Shown here piece after piece: positions 1 to 7,914 of a DNA stretch of 64,000 nt. A program made the position numbers and the translations under genes. Numbering within the stretch: the first letter of the stretch is position 1; each line of letters begins with the position of its first letter. Source of the DNA: Aeromicrobium sp. A1-2 (lineage in GTDB: Bacteria; Actinomycetota; Actinomycetes; Propionibacteriales; Nocardioidaceae); the NCBI RefSeq assembly GCF_003443875.1, contig NZ_CP027482.1, positions 2,046,001 through 2,110,000 of the forward strand, given 5' to 3'. The notes under the pieces are model-generated. The model made no database searches. It saw only the letters and a list, made by a program, of their open reading frames with translations, and was not told the DNA's origin.

Positions 1-51
1 GTGCTCCAGCGCCCGCACGAGGCTCTGTGCCCCCGTGAGCTGCTCGGTCAT
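1..51 (-). CDS. ilvB: Acetolactate synthase large subunit, N-terminal fragment
   Basis: Only the first 17 codons are in the window (MTEQLTGAQSLVRALEH), and the gene runs off the left edge. The TGAQ-L-ALE start is typical of the thiamine-diphosphate enzyme that condenses pyruvate in valine, leucine and isoleucine synthesis. An AAGGA ribosome site lies about eight bases before the ATG. A terminator-type attenuator and a branched-chain-rich leader peptide lie directly upstream, and ilvD is two genes away on the same strand, which supports the assignment. The identification rests on a very short stretch plus this context. Confidence 0.75.
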   Translation of the reverse strand, partial: MTEQLTGAQSLVRALEH

Positions 52-108
52 GATGTCGTCCTTTGTTTCGGTCAATCGTATGTCGTCAAGTGACCCGGCT
101 GTTCGCAT

Positions 109-141
109 AAAAAAATCCCTCGGCCCGAGGGCTATCGAGGG
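109..141 (-). terminator. Attenuator terminator of ilvB leader
   Basis: On the minus strand the sequence reads CCCTCG-GGC-CGAGGG followed by A and seven T residues, a compact intrinsic terminator (stem 117-131, T-run 109-115). A second CCCTCG copy lies just before it (about 135-141), so an alternative pairing with the terminator arm is possible. It sits between the leader peptide and ilvB, as expected for ribosome-mediated attenuation. Confidence 0.75.
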
Positions 142-169
142 AGACGCGGGGCCGGATCAGGCCATCACG

Positions 170-202
170 TCAAACGCGTACTACGAGAATCTCTGCATGC
201 AC
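170..202 (-). CDS. ilvB leader peptide (attenuation)
   Basis: A GTG-initiated 10-residue ORF, MHAEILVVRV, ends 29 bases before the terminator stem. Five of its ten residues are Ile, Leu or Val in the order I-L-V-V-x-V, the signature of a branched-chain amino acid attenuation peptide. When charged Ile/Leu/Val tRNA is scarce the ribosome would stall here and disfavour the terminator. An in-frame ATG at 262 would give a 30-residue version beginning MLVRVV. No good ribosome site supports that start, whereas a weak promoter would place the transcript start at the GTG (leaderless). The peptide is visible; the mechanism is inferred from known ilvB leaders. Confidence 0.65.
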   Translation of the reverse strand: MHAEILVVRV

Positions 203-208
203 GACTCC

Positions 209-237
209 AGTGTCGTCCGCGGACCCGCCGTGGTCAA
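209..237 (-). promoter_or_regulatory. Candidate promoter of ilvB leader
   Basis: On the minus strand TTGACC (232-237) is followed, after 17 bases, by GACACT (209-214). The -35 box is good and the -10 box is weak. Transcription would begin about seven bases on, at the leader-peptide GTG at 202, which suggests a leaderless leader mRNA. Confidence 0.35.
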
Positions 238-347
238 GTGGTGAGACGACTCGTACCAACATGTGGACGCACGATCGAAGCTCACGGCAGCGGGGGTCGT
301 CGATCGCGGGTCCGTGACCAGCGACCTCGGCGTACGCTCCTGGTTGC

Positions 348-1802
348 TCACCACGGCGACGCCTCGTAGTCCTTGAGGAACACCCCGTGGACGTCGTCGC
401 CCGCCTCGCCGCGCACGATGGGGTCGTAGACGCGCGCGGCCCCGTCAACCAGGTCCAGCGGAGCCTTGAACCCCTCTTCGGCGAGCCGCAGCTTCGTCGG
501 GTGCGGACGCTCGTCGGTGATCCAGCCGGTGTCGACGGCCGTCATGAGGATGCCGTCCTGCTCCAGCATCTCCCCCGCGCTGGTGCGGGTCAGCATGTTG
601 AGCGCGGCCTTGGCCATGTTGGTGTGCGGATGCCCCGGCCCCTTGTAGCGGCGGCTGAACTGGCCCTCCATCGCCGAGACGTTGACGACATACGTCCGCT
701 CGGCTGCTGCTGCGGCCATCGACGGTCGGAGCCGGCTGACGAGGATGAACGGAGCGGTCGTGTTGCACAACTGCACCTCGAGCAGCTCCAACGCGTCGAC
801 CTCGTGGACCCGCTGGGTCCAGCTGTTGACGTCGACGGTGTCCGGCACGAGCCCACCCGCGTCGATCCGCTCGAGATCGGCCGAGCCCGCCGACAGCGCC
901 AGCGACGTCAGCTCCTCCGCGGTGTGCGCGTCACCCGCGAGCACCGGGTGTGCGGCGACGGACCCGACCAGCGCCGCGGGGTGCGCATCGCTGGTGTGCC
1001 CGAAGGTCAACAGCTCAGGCAGCGGGCCATCCGGCAGCGGCGCCGACTCGGCCTCGGCCAGCGGAGCGTAGGCGCCGGGGGTGCGCCGCACGGTCTGCGC
1101 AGCGTTGTTGATCAGGATGTCGAGCGGACCTTGTGCGGCGACCGCGTCCGCCAGCCCCACGACCTGGGCAGGATCACGCAGATCGATGCCGACGATCCGC
1201 AGACGATGGATCCAGTCCGCGCTGTCGTGCATCGCGGTGAACCGGCGCACCGCATCGTGCGGGAACCGGGTCGTGATCGTGGTGTGCGCGCCGTCCCGAA
1301 GCAGTCGCAGGGCGATGTACATCCCGATCTTGGCGCGTCCTCCGGTCAGGAGTGCACGGCGACCTGTGAGGTCTGTGCGGGCGTCGCGCTTCGACCGGTT
1401 CAACGCGGCGCAGGCCGGGCACAGCTGGTGGTAGAACGCGTCCACCGCGGTGTACTTCTGCTTGCAGATGTAGCAGGGGCGCGCAACCAGCAGCGTGCCC
1501 GCCGACGCACCGGCGGCATTCGAGACCAGCGGGATGCCCTCGGTCTCGTCGTCGATGCGGGTCGGCGATCCGGTCGCGGTCGCGGCAACGACCGCGCGAT
1601 CGGCGGCGGCGACCTCGGCACGCTTGGCGAGCCTGCGGTGCTTCTTGACGTTCTTGTAGAACGTCCCGCAGGCGCGTCGGAGCGCGACGTAGTCGGGATC
1701 CTCCTCGTCGAGTCGCTCGGCGGCAGCGAGCACCTTCAGCGCGACCGCAAGCTCGTCGGGATCGATCAGGTCCGTCACGACCTCAGCCGCACACTGCGCC
1801 AT
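348..1802 (-). CDS. Atypical short-chain dehydrogenase/reductase with zinc-ribbon
   Basis: 484 residues. The first ~105 residues are helical and charged. Then comes a four-cysteine knuckle (C110-x2-C113, C128-x2-C131), probably zinc-binding, followed by an SDR Rossmann domain with the dinucleotide motif TGGRAKIG (153-160) and the NNAAQ segment. The catalytic serine is present in VNVSAMEG. The usual YxxxK motif reads TNMAK, so the proton-donating tyrosine is replaced and the enzyme is either non-canonical or catalytically impaired. It overlaps the end of ilvD by 20 nt and lies between ilvD and ilvB on the same strand, so it is probably co-transcribed with ilvD. Substrate unknown. Confidence 0.7.
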   Translation of the reverse strand: MAQCAAEVVTDLIDPDELAVALKVLAAAERLDEEDPDYVALRRACGTFYKNVKKHRRLAKRAEVAAADRAVVAATATGSPTRIDDETEGIPLVSNAAGASAGTLLVARPCYICKQKYTAVDAFYHQLCPACAALNRSKRDARTDLTGRRALLTGGRAKIGMYIALRLLRDGAHTTITTRFPHDAVRRFTAMHDSADWIHRLRIVGIDLRDPAQVVGLADAVAAQGPLDILINNAAQTVRRTPGAYAPLAEAESAPLPDGPLPELLTFGHTSDAHPAALVGSVAAHPVLAGDAHTAEELTSLALSAGSADLERIDAGGLVPDTVDVNSWTQRVHEVDALELLEVQLCNTTAPFILVSRLRPSMAAAAAERTYVVNVSAMEGQFSRRYKGPGHPHTNMAKAALNMLTRTSAGEMLEQDGILMTAVDTGWITDERPHPTKLRLAEEGFKAPLDLVDGAARVYDPIVRGEAGDDVHGVFLKDYEASPW

Positions 1803-3468
1803 CGGCCGCGGAGCTCACGAGCTTGCGGTACTTCGCCAGGACGCCGGTCGTGTACTTCGGCGGCATGGGCTCCCAACCGACCTTGCGGGCCTCGAGCTCG
1901 TCGGCATCGACCTCGACCTCGAGCGTGCGGTTGGCCATGTCGAGCACGATCGGGTCACCGTCCTTGACGAAGGCAATCGGTCCGCCGTCGACGGCCTCGG
2001 GTGCAACGTGACCGACGCACAGGCCGGTCGTACCGCCGGAGAACCGTCCATCGGTCAGGAGCAGGACGTCCTTGCCCAGCCCGGCGCCCTTGATGGCTCC
2101 GGTGATCGCGAGCATCTCGCGCATGCCGGGCCCACCCTTGGGGCCTTCGTTCCGGATCACCACAACATCGCCCGCGACGATCGTGCCGTCCTCGAGTGCG
2201 TCCATCGCAGCGCGCTCCCCGTCGAACACCCGGGCTGAGCCACGGAACACGTCGGAGTCGAAGCCGGCGCTCTTGACGACAGCACCGTCCGGAGCGAGCG
2301 ATCCGTGCAGGATCGTCAGCCCGCCGGTCTTGTGGATCGGTCGGTCGAGCGTACGGATCACGTCGCCGTCGAGCTTCTCGGTGATGCCGGCGAGGTTCTC
2401 GGCCATGGTCTTGCCCGTGACCGTCAGGCAGTCACCGTGAAGCAGCCCGGCGTCGAGCAGCGCCTTCATGATGACCGTGGTGCCGCCGGCCTTGTCGACG
2501 TCGTTCATGACGTAGCGTCCGAACGGCTTGAGGTCGCCGAGGTGTGGGACCTTGTCGCCGACCCGGTTGAAGTCGGCGAGAGTCAGGTCAACCTCCGCCT
2601 CGCGTGCTATCGCCAGCAGGTGCAGCACGGCGTTGGTCGAGCCGCCGAGCGCCATCGTGACGGTGATGGCGTTCTCGAAGGCCTCCTTCGTCATGATCTG
2701 TCGTGCCGTGATGCCCTGGCGGAGCAACCCGACGACAGCCTCGCCGGACGCGACCGCGAACTCGTCGCGGCGGCTGTCGATCGCCGGCGGGGCAGCCGAT
2801 CCCGGCAGGCTCATGCCGAGGGCCTCGGCAGCAGTCGCCATCGTGTTGGCGGTGAACATGCCGCCGCAGGCTCCCTCGCCGGGGCAGATGGCGCGCTCGA
2901 TCTTGTCGACCTGCTCGCGGCTGATGAGCCCCTTGATGCAGGCGCCGACCGCTTCGAAGGCGTCGATGATCGTGACGTCCTTGCCGTCGACGCTGCCCGG
3001 CATGATCGAGCCGGCGTAGAGGAACACGCTGGCGAGGTCGAGACGCGCCGCAGCCATCAACATGCCGGGCAGGCTCTTGTCGCAGCCGGCCAGCAGCACC
3101 GAGCCGTCAAGGCGCTCGGCCATCATGACGGTCTCGACCGAGTCGGCGATGACCTCGCGGCTGACCAGGGAGAAGTGCATGCCCTCGTGGCCCATCGAGA
3201 TGCCGTCGGAGACCGAGATGGTGCCGAACTCCAGCGGATAGCCGCCACCGGCGTGCACACCGGTCTTGACCGCCTTGGCGAGTCGGTCGAGCGAAAGATT
3301 GCAGGGAGTGATCTCATTCCAGCTGGACGCGACGCCGATCTGGGGCTTCACCCAGTCGTCGTCGCCCATGCCGACGGCACGCAGCATGCCTCGCGACGCG
3401 GTGGCCTCCAGGCCATCGGTGACAGTGCGGCTGCGGGGCTTGATGTCGATCTCGTTCTCGGAGGGCAT
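1783..3468 (-). CDS. ilvD: Dihydroxy-acid dehydratase
   Basis: 561 residues, the normal length for the family. The enzyme dehydrates 2,3-dihydroxy-isovalerate and -methylvalerate, the third common step of valine/isoleucine synthesis. It shows the iron-sulfur and active-site cysteine motifs GCDKSLPG and [11 protein letters not shown], the ALGGSTNA motif and the C-terminal GRFSGGTTG segment. The start [13 protein letters not shown] aligns with the expected N-terminus. It shares the strand with the downstream SDR gene and ilvB, and branched-chain enzymes therefore sit together here. Its promoter must lie in the AT-rich 96-bp gap to the gene at 3565-4254. Confidence 0.95.
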   Translation of the reverse strand: MPSENEIDIKPRSRTVTDGLEATASRGMLRAVGMGDDDWVKPQIGVASSWNEITPCNLSLDRLAKAVKTGVHAGGGYPLEFGTISVSDGISMGHEGMHFSLVSREVIADSVETVMMAERLDGSVLLAGCDKSLPGMLMAAARLDLASVFLYAGSIMPGSVDGKDVTIIDAFEAVGACIKGLISREQVDKIERAICPGEGACGGMFTANTMATAAEALGMSLPGSAAPPAIDSRRDEFAVASGEAVVGLLRQGITARQIMTKEAFENAITVTMALGGSTNAVLHLLAIAREAEVDLTLADFNRVGDKVPHLGDLKPFGRYVMNDVDKAGGTTVIMKALLDAGLLHGDCLTVTGKTMAENLAGITEKLDGDVIRTLDRPIHKTGGLTILHGSLAPDGAVVKSAGFDSDVFRGSARVFDGERAAMDALEDGTIVAGDVVVIRNEGPKGGPGMREMLAITGAIKGAGLGKDVLLLTDGRFSGGTTGLCVGHVAPEAVDGGPIAFVKDGDPIVLDMANRTLEVEVDADELEARKVGWEPMPPKYTTGVLAKYRKLVSSAADGAVCG

Positions 3469-3532
3469 GGGAAAAGATTACGACTCAGGCCGCGACGACC
3501 CGCCAGCAGGGATGCCAAGTGAGCATTAGCTG

Positions 3533-3560
3533 TGAACTTATTTTGACTAGATATAAGTTC
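3533..3560. promoter_or_regulatory. AT-rich inverted repeat between ilvD and the SatD-like operon
   Basis: GAACTTAT (3533-3540) is repeated inverted as ATAAGTTC (3553-3560), a perfect 8-bp inverted repeat with a 12-base spacer. Two copies of TTGACTA (3543-3549, 3561-3567) overlap it. The AT content is far above the surroundings. It lies between the stop of the membrane gene and ilvD, so it could be a weak terminator, an operator, or both. Its ATAAG core resembles the repeats upstream of the SatD-like gene. Confidence 0.5.
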
Positions 3561-3564
3561 TTGA

Positions 3565-4254
3565 CTAAATGAGAGGGACGAACACGAGGGCGATCGACCA
3601 GCTCACGAAGCTACCCACCAGGACGTACTCGGCCTTGCGCCCCGCGACGTCGCGGGAGATCTCGGGGAAGCGGAGGATGCCTTTCGCGGCGACCACGGCA
3701 GTCAGCGCCACGTAGGCGCCCGACAATGCCATCGAGAAGATCAGGATGCGCTCGATCGGGCCCAGGACGCGACCACCCTTGAGCGTCTGCTCGCTGGCCA
3801 TGACGCCGGCGTCGGTGCCGGCCAGGACCATCCGCACGATGATGTTGGCCGACTCGACCAGGAACACCAGGCAGCCGGCGGCCAGGGCGAACCGCTCGAA
3901 GGCGACACCGTCCAACGCGGCGATGCGCAGTGAGTCGTACCAGGACGTCAGCCAGCCGTCGGCGACCGGCGCGTGCGCGCTGCCGGCGAGGATCGCCAGT
4001 GCGGCACCACCCAGCGCGACGATCGGCCACGGGTGCGTCCGGTCCCTGGGCGTCGAGATGACCCAGCCCGCGAGCAGGCCGGCTCCCAGCAGCACCCACC
4101 ACACCGAGAGGCCACAACCCCAGCCCCCGAACGCCAGCACTGCCGTGCCGGTCGCCACCGCCCGGGCCAGCTGGGGGCGGGTCGCCGCGCGATCCTGCGG
4201 CCGCACGAGGTCCGCCGTGCCGAGGGTCGCGAGCAGCAGCGCGAGCAGGATCAT
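3565..4254 (-). CDS. Multi-spanning membrane protein, partner of SatD-like protein
   Basis: 229 residues with about six hydrophobic segments: residues 1-15, 32-60, 76-92, 120-145, 168-190 and 212-228. The C-terminal part carries a GPIERIL segment, AAKGILRFPE and AEYVLVGSFVSW. This arrangement resembles the DUF3307 type of membrane protein found next to satD in other bacteria. The start overlaps the stop of the upstream SatD-like gene by 4 nt, indicating translational coupling. The biochemical role is unknown. The DUF3307 resemblance is from memory of the motif pattern, not a search. Confidence 0.6.
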   Translation of the reverse strand: MILLALLLATLGTADLVRPQDRAATRPQLARAVATGTAVLAFGGWGCGLSVWWVLLGAGLLAGWVISTPRDRTHPWPIVALGGAALAILAGSAHAPVADGWLTSWYDSLRIAALDGVAFERFALAAGCLVFLVESANIIVRMVLAGTDAGVMASEQTLKGGRVLGPIERILIFSMALSGAYVALTAVVAAKGILRFPEISRDVAGRKAEYVLVGSFVSWSIALVFVPLI

Positions 4255-4919
4255 GCGGTGCCCTCCCCCGCCGTCAGCCCGAGACCACCGAGCACGGCGT
4301 AGGCGCCGCTGCGCTGGAGGTTTTGGGACACGGCCGACTGCGTGATGTCCTCGGTGTGTGCCAGATCCACCTGGGTCCTCCCGTCGAGCAGCCCCAGCAG
4401 AAGCCGGCGGCTGCGTGCATTCATCCCGCTGACGATCTCGTCGCGCGCCAGCAGGTAGGCATTGGTCATGGCGGGCGCGGGGAACTCCCGCGATCCGTGC
4501 GGTACACCGTCGGCGACGACGTACCAGGTGCGGAGCGACCGATGCTTGCGGCTCTCACGCGCCTTGGTCTCCACAATCGCGTCGCGAGCCGCCCACCACG
4601 CCGGACCGTCCTGCATCGGACCGTAGTCGCTGTGGCCGACACTCTCGTACGTGCCCGCGCCGACGCCGAACCGGCAGTCCAGCGGGTCCGGCAACGTCAG
4701 CCGCAGCAGCAACGTGGCACGTAGGGCCGTGGGCACGTCGACGTAGGCGCCCTGGCACTCATCACCGATGGTCGGCGCAAGCGGCTGCACCGAGTCGACG
4801 ACACGATTGACCTGCGCGAGCGCCGCGACGAGGCTGTCCTGCGCGGCGGCTCGGTCGGGCTGGGTCCGGGATCCGACGAGATCGGCGATGACCGCGACTC
4901 GAGCCTGCTGTGTGGACAT
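4251..4919 (-). CDS. SatD-family protein with C-terminal helix-turn-helix
   Basis: 222 residues. The N-terminus VAVIADLVGSR and the following central region (IGDECQGAY, FGVGAG) fit the SatD family. The C-terminus (about 175-215) contains DITQSAVSQNLQRSG, a convincing helix-turn-helix recognition segment, so DNA binding is likely. SatD proteins have been described only loosely (acid-stress loci of streptococci). The gene starts a two-gene operon with the membrane protein downstream and is divergent from an ATP-grasp gene. The intergenic region has two ATAAGGT-type repeats that could be its operator. Function is otherwise unknown. Confidence 0.65.
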   Translation of the reverse strand: MSTQQARVAVIADLVGSRTQPDRAAAQDSLVAALAQVNRVVDSVQPLAPTIGDECQGAYVDVPTALRATLLLRLTLPDPLDCRFGVGAGTYESVGHSDYGPMQDGPAWWAARDAIVETKARESRKHRSLRTWYVVADGVPHGSREFPAPAMTNAYLLARDEIVSGMNARSRRLLLGLLDGRTQVDLAHTEDITQSAVSQNLQRSGAYAVLGGLGLTAGEGTA

Positions 4920-4922
4920 AAT

Positions 4923-4964
4923 ATAAGGTTAACACTTCTGTACTGCAAAGATAAGGTGTCAACT
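4923..4964. promoter_or_regulatory. Divergent promoter region with paired ATAAGGT repeats
   Basis: Two direct copies of ATAAGGT followed by an AAC element lie at 4923 and 4951, 28 bp apart, in an AT-rich strip between the SatD-like gene and the ATP-grasp gene. On the plus strand TTAACA (4929-4934) and TAAGGT (4952-4957) are spaced by 17 bases, a good promoter for the gene at 4984. On the minus strand TTGACA occupies 4957-4962. The repeats overlap these boxes, as operators usually do. Confidence 0.45.
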
Positions 4965-4983
4965 GAAGCCGCTGACTGGCACG

Positions 4984-5841
4984 ATGAACCCCATGACCGT
5001 CACCTTCGTCAGCTCATCGGCCACCCGCGACCTGGACCCGGACCTCCCGCTGCTGCTCGCGGCGGCCCGCACGAACGGGGTCGACGCCGAGATCACCGTG
5101 TGGGACGACCCGGCGGTCGACTGGAATGCGTACGACGCCGTCGTTGTGCGCTCGTGCTGGGACTACGTCGCGCGGCGCGACGAGTTCCTCGCGTGGGCCG
5201 CCTCAGTGCCCCGCCTGCACAACTCCGCCGGCGTACTGCATTGGAACACCGACAAGGTCTACCTCCGCGAGCTTGCCGCTGCCGGGGTCCCCATCATCGA
5301 GACCCGATGGGACGTCGGAATCGGGGACGACCTCGGCGACCACGCCGAATGGGTCGTCAAACCGACCATCTCGGCCGGCTCGAGGGACACCGCCCGCTGG
5401 AACACCCGCGAGGAGGCGTGGGCCCACAGCGCGGAGCTGGTCGCGTCCGGACGCACGTCCATGACCCAGCCCTACATCGCCTCGGTGGACGACGAGGGCG
5501 AGACGGCGATGCTCTACTTCGGAGGCACCTTCTCCCACGCGATCCGCAAGGGCGCGCTGCTGGAGCCGGGCGAAGGGGTCGTCCAGGACCGCGACAGCCG
5601 TGAGTCCATCACGCCCCGCACCCCGACGGCGGCCCAGCGGGAGGTCGCCGACGCCGTGCTGGATGTCGCCCAGCGCATCACGGGGTCTGGGCTTCTCTAT
5701 GCACGAATCGACCTGGTGACCGCTGCGGACGGCTCACCCCTGCTGATCGAGCTGGAGCTTGCCGAGCCCAGCGTCTTCCTGCCTCAGTCCGACGGAGGCG
5801 CCGACCGCTTCATCGCCGCCATGCTCGCGATCGCTCCCTGA
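4984..5841 (+). CDS. ATP-grasp domain protein
   Basis: 285 residues. The layout is that of small ATP-grasp ligases. An N-terminal pre-ATP-grasp domain carries VVVRSCWDY, followed by a lysine-containing VVKPTISAGSRDT nucleotide-binding segment (about 120-135). A C-terminal magnesium-binding segment reads LIELELAEPSVFL. Such enzymes join a carboxylate to an amine or thiol with ATP; the substrate cannot be inferred. A second ATG three codons on is an alternative start. Divergently transcribed from the SatD-like gene with a shared repeat-rich promoter, so the two may be co-regulated. Confidence 0.75.
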   Translation: MNPMTVTFVSSSATRDLDPDLPLLLAAARTNGVDAEITVWDDPAVDWNAYDAVVVRSCWDYVARRDEFLAWAASVPRLHNSAGVLHWNTDKVYLRELAAAGVPIIETRWDVGIGDDLGDHAEWVVKPTISAGSRDTARWNTREEAWAHSAELVASGRTSMTQPYIASVDDEGETAMLYFGGTFSHAIRKGALLEPGEGVVQDRDSRESITPRTPTAAQREVADAVLDVAQRITGSGLLYARIDLVTAADGSPLLIELELAEPSVFLPQSDGGADRFIAAMLAIAP

Positions 5842-5843
5842 GC

Positions 5844-5870
5844 CCGTCGATCCTTGAGCCTGTCGAAAGA
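5844..5870. repeat. Short extragenic repeat element with CTTGAGCCTGTCGAAAG
   Basis: The sequence CTTGAGCCTGTCGAAAG (5853-5869), preceded by a partial copy TGAGCCCGTCGAT, matches my memory of a short dispersed extragenic element in Nocardioidaceae and related genomes (TTTCGACAGGCTCAA on the other strand). Only this locus is present in the window, so the repeat nature is inferred. Confidence 0.35.
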
Positions 5871-5950
5871 ACACATCTCGACACCATCCTCCCACTCACC
5901 TCAGACACCGCAAATCAGCCGAAACTCCTTGATATTCCAGTGGTTTCCAC

Positions 5951-5979
5951 TTGTCATCGAACGTATGTTCGAGTAAGGT
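5951..5979 (+). promoter_or_regulatory. SOS promoter with LexA box in the spacer
   Basis: TTGTCA (5951-5956) and TAAGGT (5974-5979) are separated by exactly 17 bases. The spacer is almost entirely the LexA box TCGAACGTATGTTCGA (5957-5972), a perfect match to the actinobacterial TCGAAC-N4-GTTCGA consensus. LexA bound here would block RNA polymerase. The predicted transcript start falls on or next to the ATG at 5986. Confidence 0.85.
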
Positions 5980-5985
5980 GGAGGC

Positions 5986-7244
5986 ATGAATCCGGAGCCC
6001 ACGATCGACGCGATGCGGACCGCCGCTCAGGCGCTGCGCACGGGTGATGCGAGGGACCGGGCTCGAGCGATCCAGGTGGCGCAGGACGCCCTTGATGCTG
6101 CCAAGGCGGTCGCTCTGGCCGAGATCGACGCGTCGAAGGACTACGAGATCGACGGTGCCTCGACGTTGAATGCCTGGGTCCGCAACCAGTTGCGGCTCAA
6201 CCCGGGTCAGGCCACGGTGTTGGTCAAGAATGTGGTTGCTTTGCGGGACCTGCCGCTGATGGCCGGCGCAGCTATGTCGGGGCAGATCAGCGCCGCCCAT
6301 GTGCGGGTGTTCGTCTATGGACTACGCCATGTGGGGTTGGAGCCGATGCGCCAGTTCGAGGACGTGCTCGTCGACGTCGCCTCCCACCATGAGCCGGCTG
6401 AGCTGTTCGAGACGGTCAAGCATTTGAAGGACACGATCCATCCCGAGGATCTGGACGATGCGTGGGAGCGGGGCATGGACAAAGAAGACATCGCCGTCGA
6501 CGCTTTGCCCGACGGCTGGCACGTGACTGGTTTCCTCAACACGGTCACCGGGCGAAGTTGAAGAAGGTCCTGGACTCTGTCTCGGCACCGCACGATGCCG
6601 AGGACACCCGCACCGGTGCGCAGCGTCGGGTCCAAGGTCTGGATGACCTGTTGACCGACATCCTGGGCGACGGGCTCCCCTCCGACAAGGGCGTCAAACC
6701 GCACCTGTCGGTGTTCGTGGACGCCGACACCTTGGAAGCGGCTGCTTCGCATGTGAAGGCCACGACCGAGAACCCACACCTGATCCCCGACCACATGCCG
6801 CCAACACGGCCGGCGAAGCTCGCCGGCCATGGCGCGATCGGACCAAACCTGTTGATGTACTTGCTGTGTGTCAGTGACTTCACCGCATTCCTGATGAAGG
6901 ACGGCGGCAGCGACCGCCAGGCTCAGATCCTCAACGCCGGGACCGCGAAGTACCAACCCAACCTTCTCCAACGCCGGTCCGTGATCGCCCGCCAACACGG
7001 TGTGTGCGCGACCCCGGGCTGCCACCACACCCACCTGGAAATCCACCACAGCATCTGGTGGTCGTTGGGCGGACCCACCGACCTCGACCTCCTGGTCGGA
7101 CTCTGCACCAGATGCCATCATCTGCTGCACCGTGGTCGTCTCAACATCACCGGCAACGCCGTCGACGGATTCACCTTCACCACCAAAGCCGGCCGCACCC
7201 TGCGCCGACGCCGACGACGAAGCAACTACCGCCAAGCCGCCTGA
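5986..7244 (+). pseudogene. DUF222/HNH endonuclease (13E12 repeat family), frameshifted
   Basis: Two overlapping reading frames make up one gene. The first frame (5986-6561) encodes the DUF222 N-terminal domain and stops after NTVTGRS. The second frame resumes at KLKKVLDSVSAPHD and continues to an HNH domain with CATPGCHHTH, IHHSIWWSLGG and LCTRCHHLLH. The break lies in ACCGGGCGAAG near 6550-6553. Restoring one G (GGGG) would give ...NTVTGAKLKK... and an intact protein of about 419 residues, the family's usual size. Either the gene is inactivated or the assembly lost one base of a G run. A LexA-box promoter sits immediately upstream, as known for mycobacterial 13E12 genes. Confidence 0.8.
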
Positions 7245-7322
7245 CCACACGCCCGGCGGCCCACAGGCACACCCGAACGGACACCAGGTGAACACAGGCG
7301 GGCTTGCCGCTTCGAACGAGGC

Positions 7323-7751
7323 TCAGCGCGGATGCGCGGGCAATCGCCCCTCTAGTAGAAACTCGTCGTCACCTGCTGCGAGGACGACTGAAACGTGGTC
7401 GGAACGTCGCGTGATGGTTCCGGCGCCTCCGAGATAGTTCTCCGCGATTGCACAGAAGCCGGACAGAATCTCTAGCACGCCTTCGTCGTCGTGATCGTAA
7501 ATTTCGTCGATGCCCAGGGTGCCGTCCAGACGCAGGACGAACCGGCCAGTACCAATGATCTCGATCCACGCGTCAGCCCTAGGCAGTACGTCTTCGACAC
7601 CAGAAATAACGCGAGGCTGGATTCGGACCCTTCGTCCGCCTCGCCCCAGTTCTTCTACGACGACCTCAAACTCGTCGGGTGCCGTGAGCATCGCGTTGAT
7701 GCCCTCGGCCAGCGCGGCTGGGTCTTGGAAGTTCACACCGCATTGTCGCAT
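7323..7751 (-). CDS. Hypothetical protein, 142 aa
   Basis: A soluble acidic protein without signal peptide or membrane segments. It is rich in beta-strand-like stretches (EFEVVVEELG, AWIEIIGTGRFVLRLDG) and has an acidic IYDHDDEGVLE segment. I recognise no family. The base composition is less GC-rich than the neighbours and it lies beside a broken 13E12 gene and short repeats, so recent acquisition is plausible. A GTG at 7736 is an alternative start. An immunity or accessory role would be speculation. Confidence 0.5.
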   Translation of the reverse strand: MRQCGVNFQDPAALAEGINAMLTAPDEFEVVVEELGRGGRRVRIQPRVISGVEDVLPRADAWIEIIGTGRFVLRLDGTLGIDEIYDHDDEGVLEILSGFCAIAENYLGGAGTITRRSDHVSVVLAAGDDEFLLEGRLPAHPR

Positions 7752-7763
7752 CGCGCACTAGGT

Positions 7764-7878
7764 GTATTGGGAGTTTGCGGGCTTGGCGTCCACCCCGGCT
7801 CCGCAGCGGTGCGTATCGGGAGTTGGGGGGCTTGGCCGCCCTGACGCTACGAGGCGGCGCATCAACGTCCACCCCGGC
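7764..7878. repeat. Short direct repeats in intergenic region
   Basis: A 24-bp unit at 7764-7787 recurs at 7813-7836 with 21 identical positions (shared core GGGAGTT and GGGCTTGGC). A second 12-bp unit, GTCCACCCCGGC, occurs at 7788-7799 directly after copy one and again at 7867-7878, separated from copy two by 30 extra bases. The pattern suggests a duplicated block with an insertion. It lies between the divergent 142-aa gene and the hydrolase gene. Confidence 0.6.
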
Positions 7879-7914
7879 ATTGCACTGCGATCACGGCCCG
7901 TGGACAATCAGCGC

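Noticed and set aside
387-1967. 526-codon plus-strand frame
   Set aside because: Antisense to the SDR gene; composition is Arg/His-rich, typical of frame artefacts in high-GC DNA.
4920-4925. TATATT as -10 box for the SatD-like gene
   Set aside because: It touches the start codon, leaving no room for a transcript start before the ATG.
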